Below are positions 8,260 through 15,583 of a DNA stretch of 48,229 nt, piece after piece. Positions within the stretch are counted from its first letter, which is position 1. Each line of letters begins with the position of its first letter. The stretch is from positions 1 through 48,229 of the forward strand of contig NZ_JPIM01000023.1 in assembly GCF_000735195.1 (NCBI RefSeq), written 5' to 3'. Below the pieces are notes generated by a model. It made no database searches and was not told the DNA's origin. It saw only the letters and a program-made list of their open reading frames with translations. The DNA comes from Chloroflexus sp. MS-G. GTDB lineage: Bacteria > Chloroflexota > Chloroflexia > Chloroflexales > Chloroflexaceae. The position numbers and the translations under genes are program-made.

Positions 8260-9429
8260 ATGAAAACTGTCGTTCAGCAATGGTATGCTCACCCCGCTGT
8301 GCGGGCTGCTCTGGCCGACCTTGCCGACTATCGACCAACCCTGGCTACGGCAATTGAAATTCAACAAGTACCGGCACCGACCTTTGCTGAACGGCCACGA
8401 TCAGTATTAGTCAGTCAGCGAATGCAAGCGCTCGGTCTGCACGACGTCGAGATCGACGAATTAGGGAATGTCTACGGTCGGCGTCCTGGTATTACTGAAC
8501 GTCCGGCGCTCCTCATTTCTGCCCATCTCGATACAGTTTTTCCGGCTGATACCGACCTTTCAATTCGTTATGAGGGAGAACGAGTGTACGGCCCCGGTAT
8601 TGGCGACAATAGTGTGGGGGTTGCCGGTCTGCTGCGCCTGGCTGAAATATATCAACGCTGTGATCTCCCGACGCAGGGCGACATCTGGTTCGTTGCTAAC
8701 GTGGGTGAAGAGGGTTTAGGCGATCTGCGAGGAATGCGGGCAGTTGTCGAACGTTTACGGACACGTATCGGCGGTGTTATTGTTATTGAAGGATGTGATT
8801 TTGGTTCTCTCCATCACCAGGCAATCGGTGTGCGTCGCTTCCGGATCGAAGCAAATGGCCCTGGTGGTCACTCTTGGGGGAACTTTGGGACACCGAGCGC
8901 TATTCACGTTCTGGTACGTCTGGCCGCTCGTTTAACCGAACTCCAGGTACCGGTGTCACCCCGCACGACCTTCAATATCGGTATGATTAGTGGTGGTACA
9001 TCGGTGAACACCATTGCCCACCATGCCAGCATGCTCCTTGACTTGCGATCGGTGTCCTCGGCAGTGCTGAGCGATCTGGTAAGCGAAGTGTACCGACTGG
9101 TTGAAGAAGCGACTCTTGATCAACCAGAAGTACATGTGCAGATTATCAAGGTAGGAGATCGTCCGTCAGGAGCTATTCCACGTGAGCATCCACTCGTGCA
9201 GGCGGCGGTTGCAGCCTATCAGATGGTTGGTGCGCAGATCTCTTTTCAGCAAAGTAGTACTGATGCCAATATTCCACTGAGTCTGGGTATTCCGGCGATA
9301 TGCGTTGGTCTGACCGACGGTGGCAATGCGCATCGTACTGATGAGTATATTTTGCCGATGAACCTTGGTCGCGGGATGCAAGCACTCCTATTACTCTCAC
9401 TGGCTGCCAATACCCTTGATATACCGTGA
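8260..9429 (+). CDS. M20-family zinc metallopeptidase / amidohydrolase
   Basis: This is a predicted dinuclear zinc exopeptidase of the M20/ArgE/DapE/PepT superfamily, 389 residues long and cytoplasmic. Visible ligand and catalytic positions are H89 and D91 (SAHLDTVFP), D116 (GIGDNSVG), E150/E151 (VGEEG), and the dimerisation domain with GPGGHSWGNFG. The specific substrate is not evident. The ATG at 8260 is chosen because AGAAGGA lies seven bases upstream. The in-frame ATG at 8215 sits only about six bases after a possible transcription start and has no ribosome site. Confidence 0.85.
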   Translation: MKTVVQQWYAHPAVRAALADLADYRPTLATAIEIQQVPAPTFAERPRSVLVSQRMQALGLHDVEIDELGNVYGRRPGITERPALLISAHLDTVFPADTDLSIRYEGERVYGPGIGDNSVGVAGLLRLAEIYQRCDLPTQGDIWFVANVGEEGLGDLRGMRAVVERLRTRIGGVIVIEGCDFGSLHHQAIGVRRFRIEANGPGGHSWGNFGTPSAIHVLVRLAARLTELQVPVSPRTTFNIGMISGGTSVNTIAHHASMLLDLRSVSSAVLSDLVSEVYRLVEEATLDQPEVHVQIIKVGDRPSGAIPREHPLVQAAVAAYQMVGAQISFQQSSTDANIPLSLGIPAICVGLTDGGNAHRTDEYILPMNLGRGMQALLLLSLAANTLDIP

Positions 9430-9508
9430 AATGAGTTCGGATGCGGTCGATGATCGTAGACGATCCGAATCAAGGTTGGATGCGGCCAGATCGGAGCCAG
9501 GTATGGAG

Positions 9509-9546
9509 AGAGCAAATAACGCCAACGAGTTCACTACAGTGGGAAG
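9509..9546. repeat. 38-bp direct repeat, copy 1
   Basis: This copy matches 9587-9624 with two mismatches and is separated from it by 40 bp of unrelated sequence. The core includes GAGTTCACTACAGTGGGAAG, which has a short internal dyad CACT-ac-AGTG. It lies in the non-coding gap after the M20 peptidase. Confidence 0.85.
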
Positions 9547-9586
9547 TCAAACAGATAGTGCGTCACAAACAAATACCACGCATCTT

Positions 9587-9624
9587 AGAGCGAATAACGC
9601 CAATGAGTTCACTACAGTGGGAAG
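9587..9624. repeat. 38-bp direct repeat, copy 2
   Basis: This is the second copy of the 38-bp repeat, with its right end running into a perfect hairpin at 9622-9645. The two copies and their 40-bp gap resemble a minimal repeat-spacer-repeat unit, but there is no cas gene in the window. Confidence 0.85.
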
Positions 9625-9645
9625 GGCGGTTACTGAACCGCCCTT
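9622..9645. terminator. Perfect 10-bp hairpin after the repeats
   Basis: AAGGGCGGTT, loop ACTG, AACCGCCCTT. It lies about 190 bp after the M20 stop and before the sortase gene. There is no T tract beyond TT, so termination activity is uncertain. Confidence 0.45.
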
Positions 9646-9701
9646 CAATGCCTTATGTCTGTAGTTGCGCTTTCGTGCGCTGTGATCTTTCATCCTACAT
9701 C

Positions 9702-9710
9702 TGGTATGCT
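9702..9710 (+). promoter_or_regulatory. Extended -10 candidate for the sortase operon
   Basis: TGG-TATGCT at 9702-9710 would start transcription near 9717, ahead of both candidate sortase start codons (9754 and 9775). No consensus -35 box is seen. Confidence 0.35.
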
Positions 9711-9753
9711 ATCTGTGAACGTCGAGAAACAAACGAGACGCTGGATACAGTCT

Positions 9754-10827
9754 ATGATGCGCTACAATACAATCATGCGGCAGTTATTGGTCTTTTTGCT
9801 GGTGGTACTAGCCCTTTCACCGCTATCAGTGGCAGCTAACACGATTGCCGGAACGCCGATCCTTTTCCGCGAAACCGGTCATACGTTGGCGTATGTGTTT
9901 CGTGAATTTTATGACCGGCAAGGTGGCTTACCGATTTTCGGCTATCCGTTGACTGAGGTATTCATCGAGGATGGCCGTCCGGTTCAGTACTTCGAGCGTG
10001 CTCGTTTTGAATGGCATGCGGAGTTGGCGTTAGTGCAGGTAGGTCATCTTGGCCGATGGGCGGCCACTGCCTGGGCCGACCATCCGGCGTTTGCACCGCT
10101 CGCTGCTCCGCCCGCCGATGCTGACTTTTTCCCTGAAACCGGCCATAGTCTGAGTAGTGCCTTTCGATCATTCTGGTGGGCGAACGGCGGTTTGCCAACC
10201 TTTGGTTTTCCACTCTCTGAACCGTTTGAATTTACCGACGAAAGCGGCCAGCAGCGTCTAGTTCAATTCTTTGAACGTGCCCGTTTTGAATGGCATCCAC
10301 AAAATCCGCCGCGCTATCAGGTCTTACTCGGTCATTTGGGGCGCATCTGGCTGGCTGCTCATCCGGTACCTGAGTGGGCACTGCAAGCGGTGAACACACC
10401 TGACGCTGCGTGGGCCAGAATCCGCCCAACCCGCGTGCGGGTACCTCGCATCGGAGTTGATACCGAAGTCGTTAGTGCCGGATTTTCATTTGGCGCCTGG
10501 GATGTTCCGCGCTATACTGCGGTTCATTACTGGCCTATCAGTGGCTATCCCGGTACTGCTGGCAATATCGTCATTGCCGGTCATGTTGGCTACCGTGGTA
10601 TTATCTTCAATCGGTTACCGGCAATTGCCGTTGGGGATGAGGTCTTAGTCACGGTCAACGGGGTTGATCGGCGCTATGAGGTTCGCGAAGTCCTCACCGT
10701 TCTCCCTGATGAAACCTGGGTGTTAGCACCAACCAGTCGTGAGACACTGACCTTGATAACGTGTGTTCCCATCGGTGTTTACTCTCATCGCCTGATTGTG
10801 CGTGCAGCGCCGGTTACCGGTTCGTGA
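9754..10827 (+). CDS. Sortase (class E/F-like) with duplicated N-terminal domain
   Basis: This secreted or membrane-anchored transpeptidase-like protein has 357 residues. A signal segment (about 8-27) is followed by two copies of a domain rich in FxETGH-x-L, GGLPxFGxPL and QxFERARFEWH (about 35-115 and 125-205), then a sortase domain from about residue 235. The sortase triad is intact: H277 (AGHVG), C337 (LITCVP) and R346 (SHRLIV). No LPxTG-type substrate is encoded nearby. The start is uncertain: the ATGs at 9754, 9757 and 9775 are in frame and none has a strong ribosome site; the one at 9775 gives the most classical signal peptide. A small membrane protein gene follows after 13 bp. Confidence 0.88.
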   Translation: MMRYNTIMRQLLVFLLVVLALSPLSVAANTIAGTPILFRETGHTLAYVFREFYDRQGGLPIFGYPLTEVFIEDGRPVQYFERARFEWHAELALVQVGHLGRWAATAWADHPAFAPLAAPPADADFFPETGHSLSSAFRSFWWANGGLPTFGFPLSEPFEFTDESGQQRLVQFFERARFEWHPQNPPRYQVLLGHLGRIWLAAHPVPEWALQAVNTPDAAWARIRPTRVRVPRIGVDTEVVSAGFSFGAWDVPRYTAVHYWPISGYPGTAGNIVIAGHVGYRGIIFNRLPAIAVGDEVLVTVNGVDRRYEVREVLTVLPDETWVLAPTSRETLTLITCVPIGVYSHRLIVRAAPVTGS

Positions 10828-10840
10828 GAAAGGGGAAGCT

Positions 10841-11305
10841 ATGGAAGAGCGTCGTCGTGGTTCGGGCTGGGTAGGCTGGCTCGTATTTATGCTTTTCGTC
10901 CTCGCCCCATCTATTCTACCACCGCTGGCGCGTTGGTTGAGTCTGCAGATTGGAAGACCGATTGGCACCGCAGAATTGCTGATTGCCATTATCGTGCTTA
11001 TCGTCGTTATTTCAATTGGTAGTAGTCTGTTTGGGGCGCTCCGGCGTTTTGGCGAGGCTCGTGACACATTGTCGGTGCCTAAGCCAGACGACCTGTCGCG
11101 TATACCGACGTTGACGCCAGAAGATGTCTTTCGGGTACCGCCGCCACCACCTGAGCCGCCCCGCATACCGCTGTCAAAGACGCAACTGCCCGGTGCTCCT
11201 CGCTTCGAGCCGATCATCGATCCACGCATCCTACTCGTTGGTATTCTGGGTTTGATACTGATGTTGTTTACCTTCGGTGTACTCTTCTTACTGTTGAACC
11301 CGTGA
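10841..11305 (+). CDS. Three-helix membrane protein, unknown function
   Basis: The 154-residue product is not recognised. It has a charged N-terminus (MEERRRGSG), two hydrophobic segments (about 10-30 and 42-62), a proline-rich cytoplasmic or external linker (about 85-125, with PPPPPEPPRIP) and a final membrane segment (about 130-152). The ATG at 10841 follows AAAGGGG at good spacing. The 13-bp gap to the sortase stop indicates co-transcription, so it may be a partner of the sortase, but nothing in its sequence proves that. Confidence 0.75.
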   Translation: MEERRRGSGWVGWLVFMLFVLAPSILPPLARWLSLQIGRPIGTAELLIAIIVLIVVISIGSSLFGALRRFGEARDTLSVPKPDDLSRIPTLTPEDVFRVPPPPPEPPRIPLSKTQLPGAPRFEPIIDPRILLVGILGLILMLFTFGVLFLLLNP

Positions 11306-11502
11306 AGACTGTATCATTTTTGGCGCGATGCTCGTCTCTAATCTGGGATTGATGTTCGTTACCTTGTTCAGATCTTATTCAGCGTGCTATTCCACCGGTC
11401 GCTCGGCGTGAAATGGCCTACGCGAATGGTGAATTCCTGCGGCTGATGTACAGTCGCATGGGTCTGTGCGACACGTCTGTGATACACTTCAGGCTGAAGC
11501 TC

Positions 11503-12264
11503 ATGCATCTCTATGATCCGTTTGCTCGCTACTACGATGCCGACTTTCGACATTTTCACGATGACATACCCTTCTACCGTGAATGGGCGCGCCGTACCGG
11601 TGATCCAATCCTGGAATTGATGTGTGGTACCGGTCGAGTCTTGCTCCCATTGGCCAGCGCCGGCCATCGTATAACCGGTGTCGATCTCTCGCCAGCAATG
11701 CTGGCCCTGGCTCGTGAACGGTTGGTTGCTGAGAATGTTATCGAACGGGTAACGCTAATTGAAGCTGATGTGCGCAGTGTCTCGTTGCCCGAAAATCACT
11801 TTGCCCTGGCGTTTGTGGCCGTTAATTCGTTTATGCACTTAACAACGGTCGAAGACCAACTGGCTACCCTGGCGGTTGTGCGACGGACGTTGACGCGACG
11901 GGGAATGCTGATTATCGACCTTTTCAACCCTGATCCGCTAGCAATCACCCGTGAAGATGGCCGTATGCAGCTCGAGCGTAGCTACGAACTCGATGGCCGC
12001 TATGTGCAAAAATTTGTGGTAATCGAGAGTGACGCTGCCGAGCAAATAAGCCACGTTACCTTCATCTATGACGAAACAAGCGCCGACGGTGTCCTTACCC
12101 GCCGGACTATGCAATTTACGATGCGTTGGTTCTACCGCTTCGAGGTAGAGCATCTACTGGCGCGGGCCGGATTTACCCTACGCGCCGTTTACGGGAATTA
12201 CGATCTCGAGCCGTATACGTCTTCTAGTCCGCGCTTGATTGTAGTAGCCTCACCAAGACGCTGA
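11503..12264 (+). CDS. Class I SAM-dependent methyltransferase
   Basis: The 253-residue protein has a Rossmann-type methyltransferase domain: motif [11 protein letters not shown] (36-45), the acidic end of strand 2 in GVDLSPAML (59-67) and a later IEADVRSV strand. The C-terminal part, with YDETSADG and [15 protein letters not shown], fits small-molecule methyltransferases. The substrate is unknown. Upstream in-frame ATGs exist at 11413 onward. The one at 11503 is preferred because it starts the conserved part ([12 protein letters not shown]) and a TACACT -10-like hexamer lies at 11483-11488. fabZ follows after 20 bp. Confidence 0.8.
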   Translation: MHLYDPFARYYDADFRHFHDDIPFYREWARRTGDPILELMCGTGRVLLPLASAGHRITGVDLSPAMLALARERLVAENVIERVTLIEADVRSVSLPENHFALAFVAVNSFMHLTTVEDQLATLAVVRRTLTRRGMLIIDLFNPDPLAITREDGRMQLERSYELDGRYVQKFVVIESDAAEQISHVTFIYDETSADGVLTRRTMQFTMRWFYRFEVEHLLARAGFTLRAVYGNYDLEPYTSSSPRLIVVASPRR

Positions 12265-12284
12265 GTTACAAACGAGGAGCATCT

Positions 12285-12719
12285 ATGTTGTCGATCCAGG
12301 AAATAATGGCCCTCATTCCACATCGTTACCCATTTCTGCTCGTTGATCGGATTGTCGAACTGGAGCCTGGTGTGCGTGCTGTAGGCGAAAAACTGGTTTC
12401 GGCCAACGAGCCGTATTTTCAAGGGCATTTTCCCGGTAATCCAATCATGCCTGGTGTGTTGATGCTCGAAGCGCTGGCGCAAACCGGTGCAGTTGCTGCG
12501 CTGAGTCTGCCTGAGCATGCCGGTAAGCTGGTTCTTTTTGCCGGTATTGATGGCGTGCGTTTTAAGCGGGTGGTGCGCCCCGGCGATACGCTGCGCCTCG
12601 AGGTACAACTTGAAAAGATGCGGCGAGGAATTGGTAAAGGTCAGGCTCGTGCCACAGTCGCCGATCAACTGGCTTGTGAGGCAGAATTGCTCTTTGCCCT
12701 CACCGATCCAGGACACTAG
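12285..12719 (+). CDS. fabZ: 3-hydroxyacyl-[ACP] dehydratase FabZ
   Basis: FabZ removes water from 3-hydroxyacyl-ACP in the type II fatty acid synthesis cycle. The 144-residue product has the expected hot-dog-fold length and signature: [13 protein letters not shown] at the start, [21 protein letters not shown] with catalytic H48 and E62, and [17 protein letters not shown]. The ATG follows GAGGAG at ideal spacing, 20 bp after the methyltransferase. No other fatty acid synthesis gene is present in the window. Confidence 0.95.
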   Translation: MLSIQEIMALIPHRYPFLLVDRIVELEPGVRAVGEKLVSANEPYFQGHFPGNPIMPGVLMLEALAQTGAVAALSLPEHAGKLVLFAGIDGVRFKRVVRPGDTLRLEVQLEKMRRGIGKGQARATVADQLACEAELLFALTDPGH

Positions 12720-12801
12720 TGTCTGTGAACACAGATTGAGAGGGGTAGATGCCCAATCGCCTTACGCTCCCAACCGGGGGATAAAGCACGATGGGGAAAG
12801 C

Positions 12802-12822
12802 GGGGAAGCAATCCGCTTCCCC
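12802..12822. terminator. Hairpin in the fabZ-rnhA gap
   Basis: An 8-bp perfect stem, GGGGAAGC / GCTTCCCC, with loop AATCC lies about 80 bp past the fabZ stop. It could terminate fabZ or, read from the other strand, the convergent rnhA transcript, where three T residues precede the stem. The rest of the 333-bp gap (12720-13052) shows nothing convincing. Confidence 0.45.
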
Positions 12823-13052
12823 AAATGACCGTGTGAGGCGGGGCATATTGCTTGTCTGGATGACGTTCCTTGTTTCTACGAGTGCATCCTGATGGACGGA
12901 CGCAGCAGCGCTGTACTCAGGCGGTATCCTGCTTTGCTGTAAAGGTGGTTCGCGAACGAACCTATCGGTCCTCCCCGGCAACAGGGTATTTCGGATAGGT
13001 TCTAAACAATGAAAACACTGAACATCCCTGCCTTGAACTCCCCTGAACGACA

Positions 13053-13793
13053 TCACTCTACCAAACCACCCTCCTGGAGCTGCGCTTCAAATGCAACATC
13101 TGGCGGCAAATCCGGTTGTTGTGCTGCCGCAGTAGCCAATTCGTGGCAACGTTCGTTATCCGGCACGCCACTGTGACCGGGAACCCATACAAACTCGACC
13201 TGGTGACGTTCACAGAGCATCAACAGTTCTGCCCAGAGATCGACATTTTTTGCCGGCTCGGTTGTGCTGCGCATCCAGTTGTTGGCCTGCCAACGCTTCA
13301 CCCAGCCATTGCGGATGGTGTCGACAACATACTTTGCATCGCTGTAGAGTTTTACCTGCATTGGACGTTTTAACGCCTGTAGGCCAACAATGCAGGCCAT
13401 AAGTTCCATACGGTTGTTCGTGGTCAGGCGAAACCCACCGGAAAGCTCTTTGTAATGGTGGTTGTAGCGTAACACAACCCCGTATCCACCAGGCCCTGGA
13501 TTCCCAATCGCACTACCGTCAGTGTACATTATGACGATGTTGGCCGGTGTTTGTGAATGGTCAGGACGGGCTACCATGTCTGACGTTGCCAGGATTTGTT
13601 GCGCCAGCGCCTGGTCCCCTGGCGTGAGTGAACGAATCCATTCATCCGCAGCTTCAAGCGTCGCGAAGCCTTTGTATAGTGCATTGGGAAAGCCTTCAAC
13701 CTGGGCTGCTGCCCCTTCTGCGCCATGCCATTGTTTGTAGAGAGCAGGCTTGCGCCCACGCACGACGAGGTAGTATGTTTTTTTCGGTGCCAT
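13053..13793 (-). CDS. rnhA: Ribonuclease HI with N-terminal hybrid-binding domain
   Basis: The enzyme degrades the RNA strand of RNA-DNA hybrids. The 246-residue product has an N-terminal hybrid-binding (viroplasmin-like) domain (about 5-55, YYLVVRGRKPALYKQW) and an RNase H domain from about 85. Catalytic residues visible are D92 (YTDGS), E130 (NNRMEL) and D152 (YSDAKYV), plus H207, which matches the flexible-loop histidine. The fourth carboxylate, normally Asp in ERCDELA, is H217 here (ERCHELA). The C-terminus ends with a short acidic tail. The gene is flanked by non-coding gaps on both sides and is likely monocistronic. Confidence 0.92.
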   Translation of the reverse strand: MAPKKTYYLVVRGRKPALYKQWHGAEGAAAQVEGFPNALYKGFATLEAADEWIRSLTPGDQALAQQILATSDMVARPDHSQTPANIVIMYTDGSAIGNPGPGGYGVVLRYNHHYKELSGGFRLTTNNRMELMACIVGLQALKRPMQVKLYSDAKYVVDTIRNGWVKRWQANNWMRSTTEPAKNVDLWAELLMLCERHQVEFVWVPGHSGVPDNERCHELATAAAQQPDLPPDVAFEAQLQEGGLVE

Positions 13794-13946
13794 TGTTGTG
13801 CCGTGTCTATACTAGTTAACCTGACGATACTATACCACCTTCGCGTCCGTTACAAAAACGCACTACGGATCACACTGAGCAAGATGATTCCAGGTAGAAC
13901 TCTCCGTGATCTCTATGTACTCTGGTTAGGATCGCCTTTTTTGCCC

Positions 13947-13975
13947 TTGACTTTGGCGAAAATCTCAGGTATAGT
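13947..13975 (+). promoter_or_regulatory. Strong sigma-70-type promoter of a short transcript
   Basis: TTGACT (13947-13952), a 17-bp spacer and TATAGT (13970-13975) form one of the best promoters in the window. Transcription would begin near 13982. The only features downstream before a terminator at 14113-14143 are an 11-nt Shine-Dalgarno and a 15-codon ORF. Confidence 0.7.
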
Positions 13976-14032
13976 GCTTATGTCAGTATTTGCACATTGA
14001 ACAGCCGATCAGGCATGAAGGAGGTGATGCCC

Positions 14033-14080
14033 ATGGGTAGTAGTAAGCATACGGGCGTCACCGCTGGTGAGGCTCGCTAG
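14033..14080 (+). CDS. Putative 15-residue small protein
   Basis: ATG at 14033 opens a 15-codon frame, MGSSKHTGVTAGEAR, ending in TAG at 14078-14080. It follows the extended Shine-Dalgarno AAGGAGGTGAT with eight bases between GGAGG and ATG, which is close to ideal. The peptide is small, hydrophilic and basic, with no membrane segment, so it does not resemble a type I toxin. No gene continues on this strand after the terminator, so it is not a leader of a visible operon. Coding is inferred only from the ribosome site and promoter context. Confidence 0.4.
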   Translation: MGSSKHTGVTAGEAR

Positions 14081-14112
14081 ACTTCACCGAACCGGTGACC
14101 CCTTCCTCCGCG

Positions 14113-14143
14113 AGAGACGTTGCACAACAACGTCTCTTTTTTT
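14113..14143 (+). terminator. Intrinsic terminator of the short transcript
   Basis: A perfect 10-bp stem, AGAGACGTTG / CAACGTCTCT, with a 5-nt loop (CACAA) runs directly into seven T residues (14137-14143). This is the clearest Rho-independent terminator in the window. Confidence 0.88.
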
Positions 14144-14270
14144 GTGTAGCGGGTCTCCAATTCACACCAGTGCGGCATCGTTGATGGCACAGCAGCACTA
14201 TCCCCTACCTGTTATGGTGTCGGTTGGGGAAGGTATATCCGACTGTGACGGGTGCGGCATTGCCTACCCG

Positions 14271-15035
14271 TCATCGTGCGGTACGGAAAAACGTGATCAT
14301 GTCAAGCATTCCGTAAAGACTGGCGCTCTTGAAGGTGATACTTGTACCGGCTGTATGTTGTAGCGCGACAGCTTCCCATCGTAGCATTTCATTTTGCGCT
14401 GCTTCGGCCAGCGCTGCATTCGCGAAATAGCCCAACGTAATGTGAGGCATATATGGTTCGTATGCTGCAATGCCAAACCGATTACGAAACATTGCATTCC
14501 AGGTGCTTCGTAATTGGATCAACGTCATAAACGAGTCAGTGGTGTCAGGGGTTGGGGTTAACAAAGCCACTAACGCAGACTGATGAACAATGACCAACTT
14601 TTGAACGGTAAAGCTGACTGTCCACCCTTTCCGTCGGATAAGCGGTGAACCGGCAATTGTCCCGCTAATCAGGTTTCCGTGGCTGAGCGCACCGGGAATA
14701 TCGATCAAGAGATCGTCCATCCGTTGTCGCATGTGCGGTAATGCCTGCCCCACATTCCCATCGTTTGGCCCATCCCATAACGTGACATGGTACGTCGATG
14801 GAGGAAGAGCACAAAACAGATACTTTTGCAACAGCAGATCGGGATTTAACTGACACATCGTGGCGCGCAGACCGCGATAAAGCGTATATTCAGGAATGGC
14901 ATCTAGCGCGCAATCGAGCCGCAACCATGGTCCGTCACGGCGTAAACCAATATTATCAAAAAGAATGGTTAAACCGCGATATGAGGCCCAGCGTGGTGCG
15001 AAACCGGCAATTTTAGGATTGGTGATGGTCAACAT
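14271..15035 (-). CDS. 2H phosphoesterase superfamily protein
   Basis: The 254-residue protein has the two HxT motifs that define 2H phosphoesterases: HVT at 83-85 (STYHVTLWDG) and HIT at 198-200 (YMPHITLGYF), each followed by a hydrophobic strand. The family includes RNA ligase/cyclic phosphodiesterases (LigT/ThpR), which act on 2',3'-cyclic or 2'-5' phosphodiester bonds. This longer form resembles the DUF1868-type branch. The true substrate is unknown. The gene is isolated: the small transcript ends beyond its 3' end and a 548-bp gap precedes it. Confidence 0.75.
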   Translation of the reverse strand: MLTITNPKIAGFAPRWASYRGLTILFDNIGLRRDGPWLRLDCALDAIPEYTLYRGLRATMCQLNPDLLLQKYLFCALPPSTYHVTLWDGPNDGNVGQALPHMRQRMDDLLIDIPGALSHGNLISGTIAGSPLIRRKGWTVSFTVQKLVIVHQSALVALLTPTPDTTDSFMTLIQLRSTWNAMFRNRFGIAAYEPYMPHITLGYFANAALAEAAQNEMLRWEAVALQHTAGTSITFKSASLYGMLDMITFFRTAR

Positions 15036-15186
15036 GACGACCAGACGATTCGATAGTTCGTAGATGCCTATTAGCGTTAGGTCATTGGGTACAAGGCGTC
15101 ATATATGTACGTTGTTCAGGTCTTCTCCCTCAGAATAAGTGTTCCAAACCCGCCCTACCGTTGTCGAAATATTCCATCTTTGAGTG

Positions 15187-15379
15187 CACTGCAAAAACTC
15201 TCTACGGAGCACACAGCGTACACAGAGCGTGTAAAGTTTATGAATAAAAGGATAATTTTTGGCCATTAGGCGCATGGAAGAAAAATGTTCACAACCCTAT
15301 GTTCAATGAAAGATAACATTATCTTTCGTCTCTGCGATCTCCGTGGTCTCTGTGGTGGAAAGATCACCTTTTTGCAGTG
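15187..15379. repeat. MITE-like inverted-repeat element
   Basis: Terminal arms CACTGCAAAAA (15187-15197) and TTTTTGCAGTG (15369-15379) are perfect 11-bp inverted repeats. Inside them, imperfectly complementary stretches related to CTCTGTG...CTCCGTGG occur at about 15198-15230 and 15329-15355. Total length is 193 bp, with no coding capacity. A transposase-free mobile remnant is plausible but unproven. Confidence 0.5.
15308..15327. promoter_or_regulatory. 20-bp palindrome
   Basis: GAAAGATAA-CA-TTATCTTTC is a 9-bp perfect dyad around a 2-bp centre, located near the middle of the inverted-repeat element. It could be an operator-type site or the apex of a hairpin. Confidence 0.45.
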
Positions 15380-15504
15380 AAGTCATCTTTTTGGCTAAGA
15401 TCGGTGTATACGTTATAGCATCTCACACTCGTTTTGCTGCCAAATATCCTGAAGATGGTCTTTAGCGAAGTGTGAATTCACCAATAAACAAGTGGTTCTG
15501 GTGA

Positions 15505-15537
15505 GGGCGAACAGTATCGAAGTCGGTTTGTTCGCCC
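15505..15537 (-). terminator. Terminator-like hairpin after the ABC importer operon
   Basis: A 9-bp stem, GGGCGAACA / TGTTCGCCC, with a 15-nt loop lies about 45 bp beyond the stop of the solute-binding protein gene. It lacks a T tract, so it may act as a 3'-end stabiliser rather than a strong terminator. Confidence 0.45.
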
Positions 15538-15583
15538 CACCCAAAATTTTAGACGATGGCTTTACACATGCCAGTACCTGCGC

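Larger units (their letters stand above)
13982..14143 (+). ncRNA. Predicted ~160-nt standalone transcript (small RNA or small mRNA)
   Basis: Boundaries are inferred from the promoter at 13947-13975 and the intrinsic terminator at 14113-14143. The RNA contains AAGGAGGTGAT (14018-14028), fully complementary to the usual bacterial 16S rRNA 3' end, and a downstream CCTCC (14105-14109) that could pair with its GGAGG. GGTGA/TCACC arms in the middle (14055-14100) also allow hairpins. It does not match the conserved cores of SRP RNA, 6S RNA or tmRNA as far as can be judged by eye. It could be a small mRNA, a regulatory RNA or both. Confidence 0.5.
15036..15583. other. Intergenic region, 548 bp, with an inverted-repeat element
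   Basis: No coding frame here is convincing. The gap holds a half copy of the GGGCGGGTT/AACCCGCCC repeat (15143-15157), an imperfect inverted-repeat element at 15187-15379, a 20-bp palindrome at 15308-15327 and a terminator-like hairpin at 15505-15537. Confidence 0.6.

Noticed and set aside
9509..9624. CRISPR array
   Set aside because: Only two imperfect repeats, no cas genes, no leader; kept as direct repeats.
12517..13056. Open frames across the fabZ 3' end and the following gap on both strands
   Set aside because: They overlap fabZ out of frame or run through the hairpin at 12802-12822; translations show no recognisable features.
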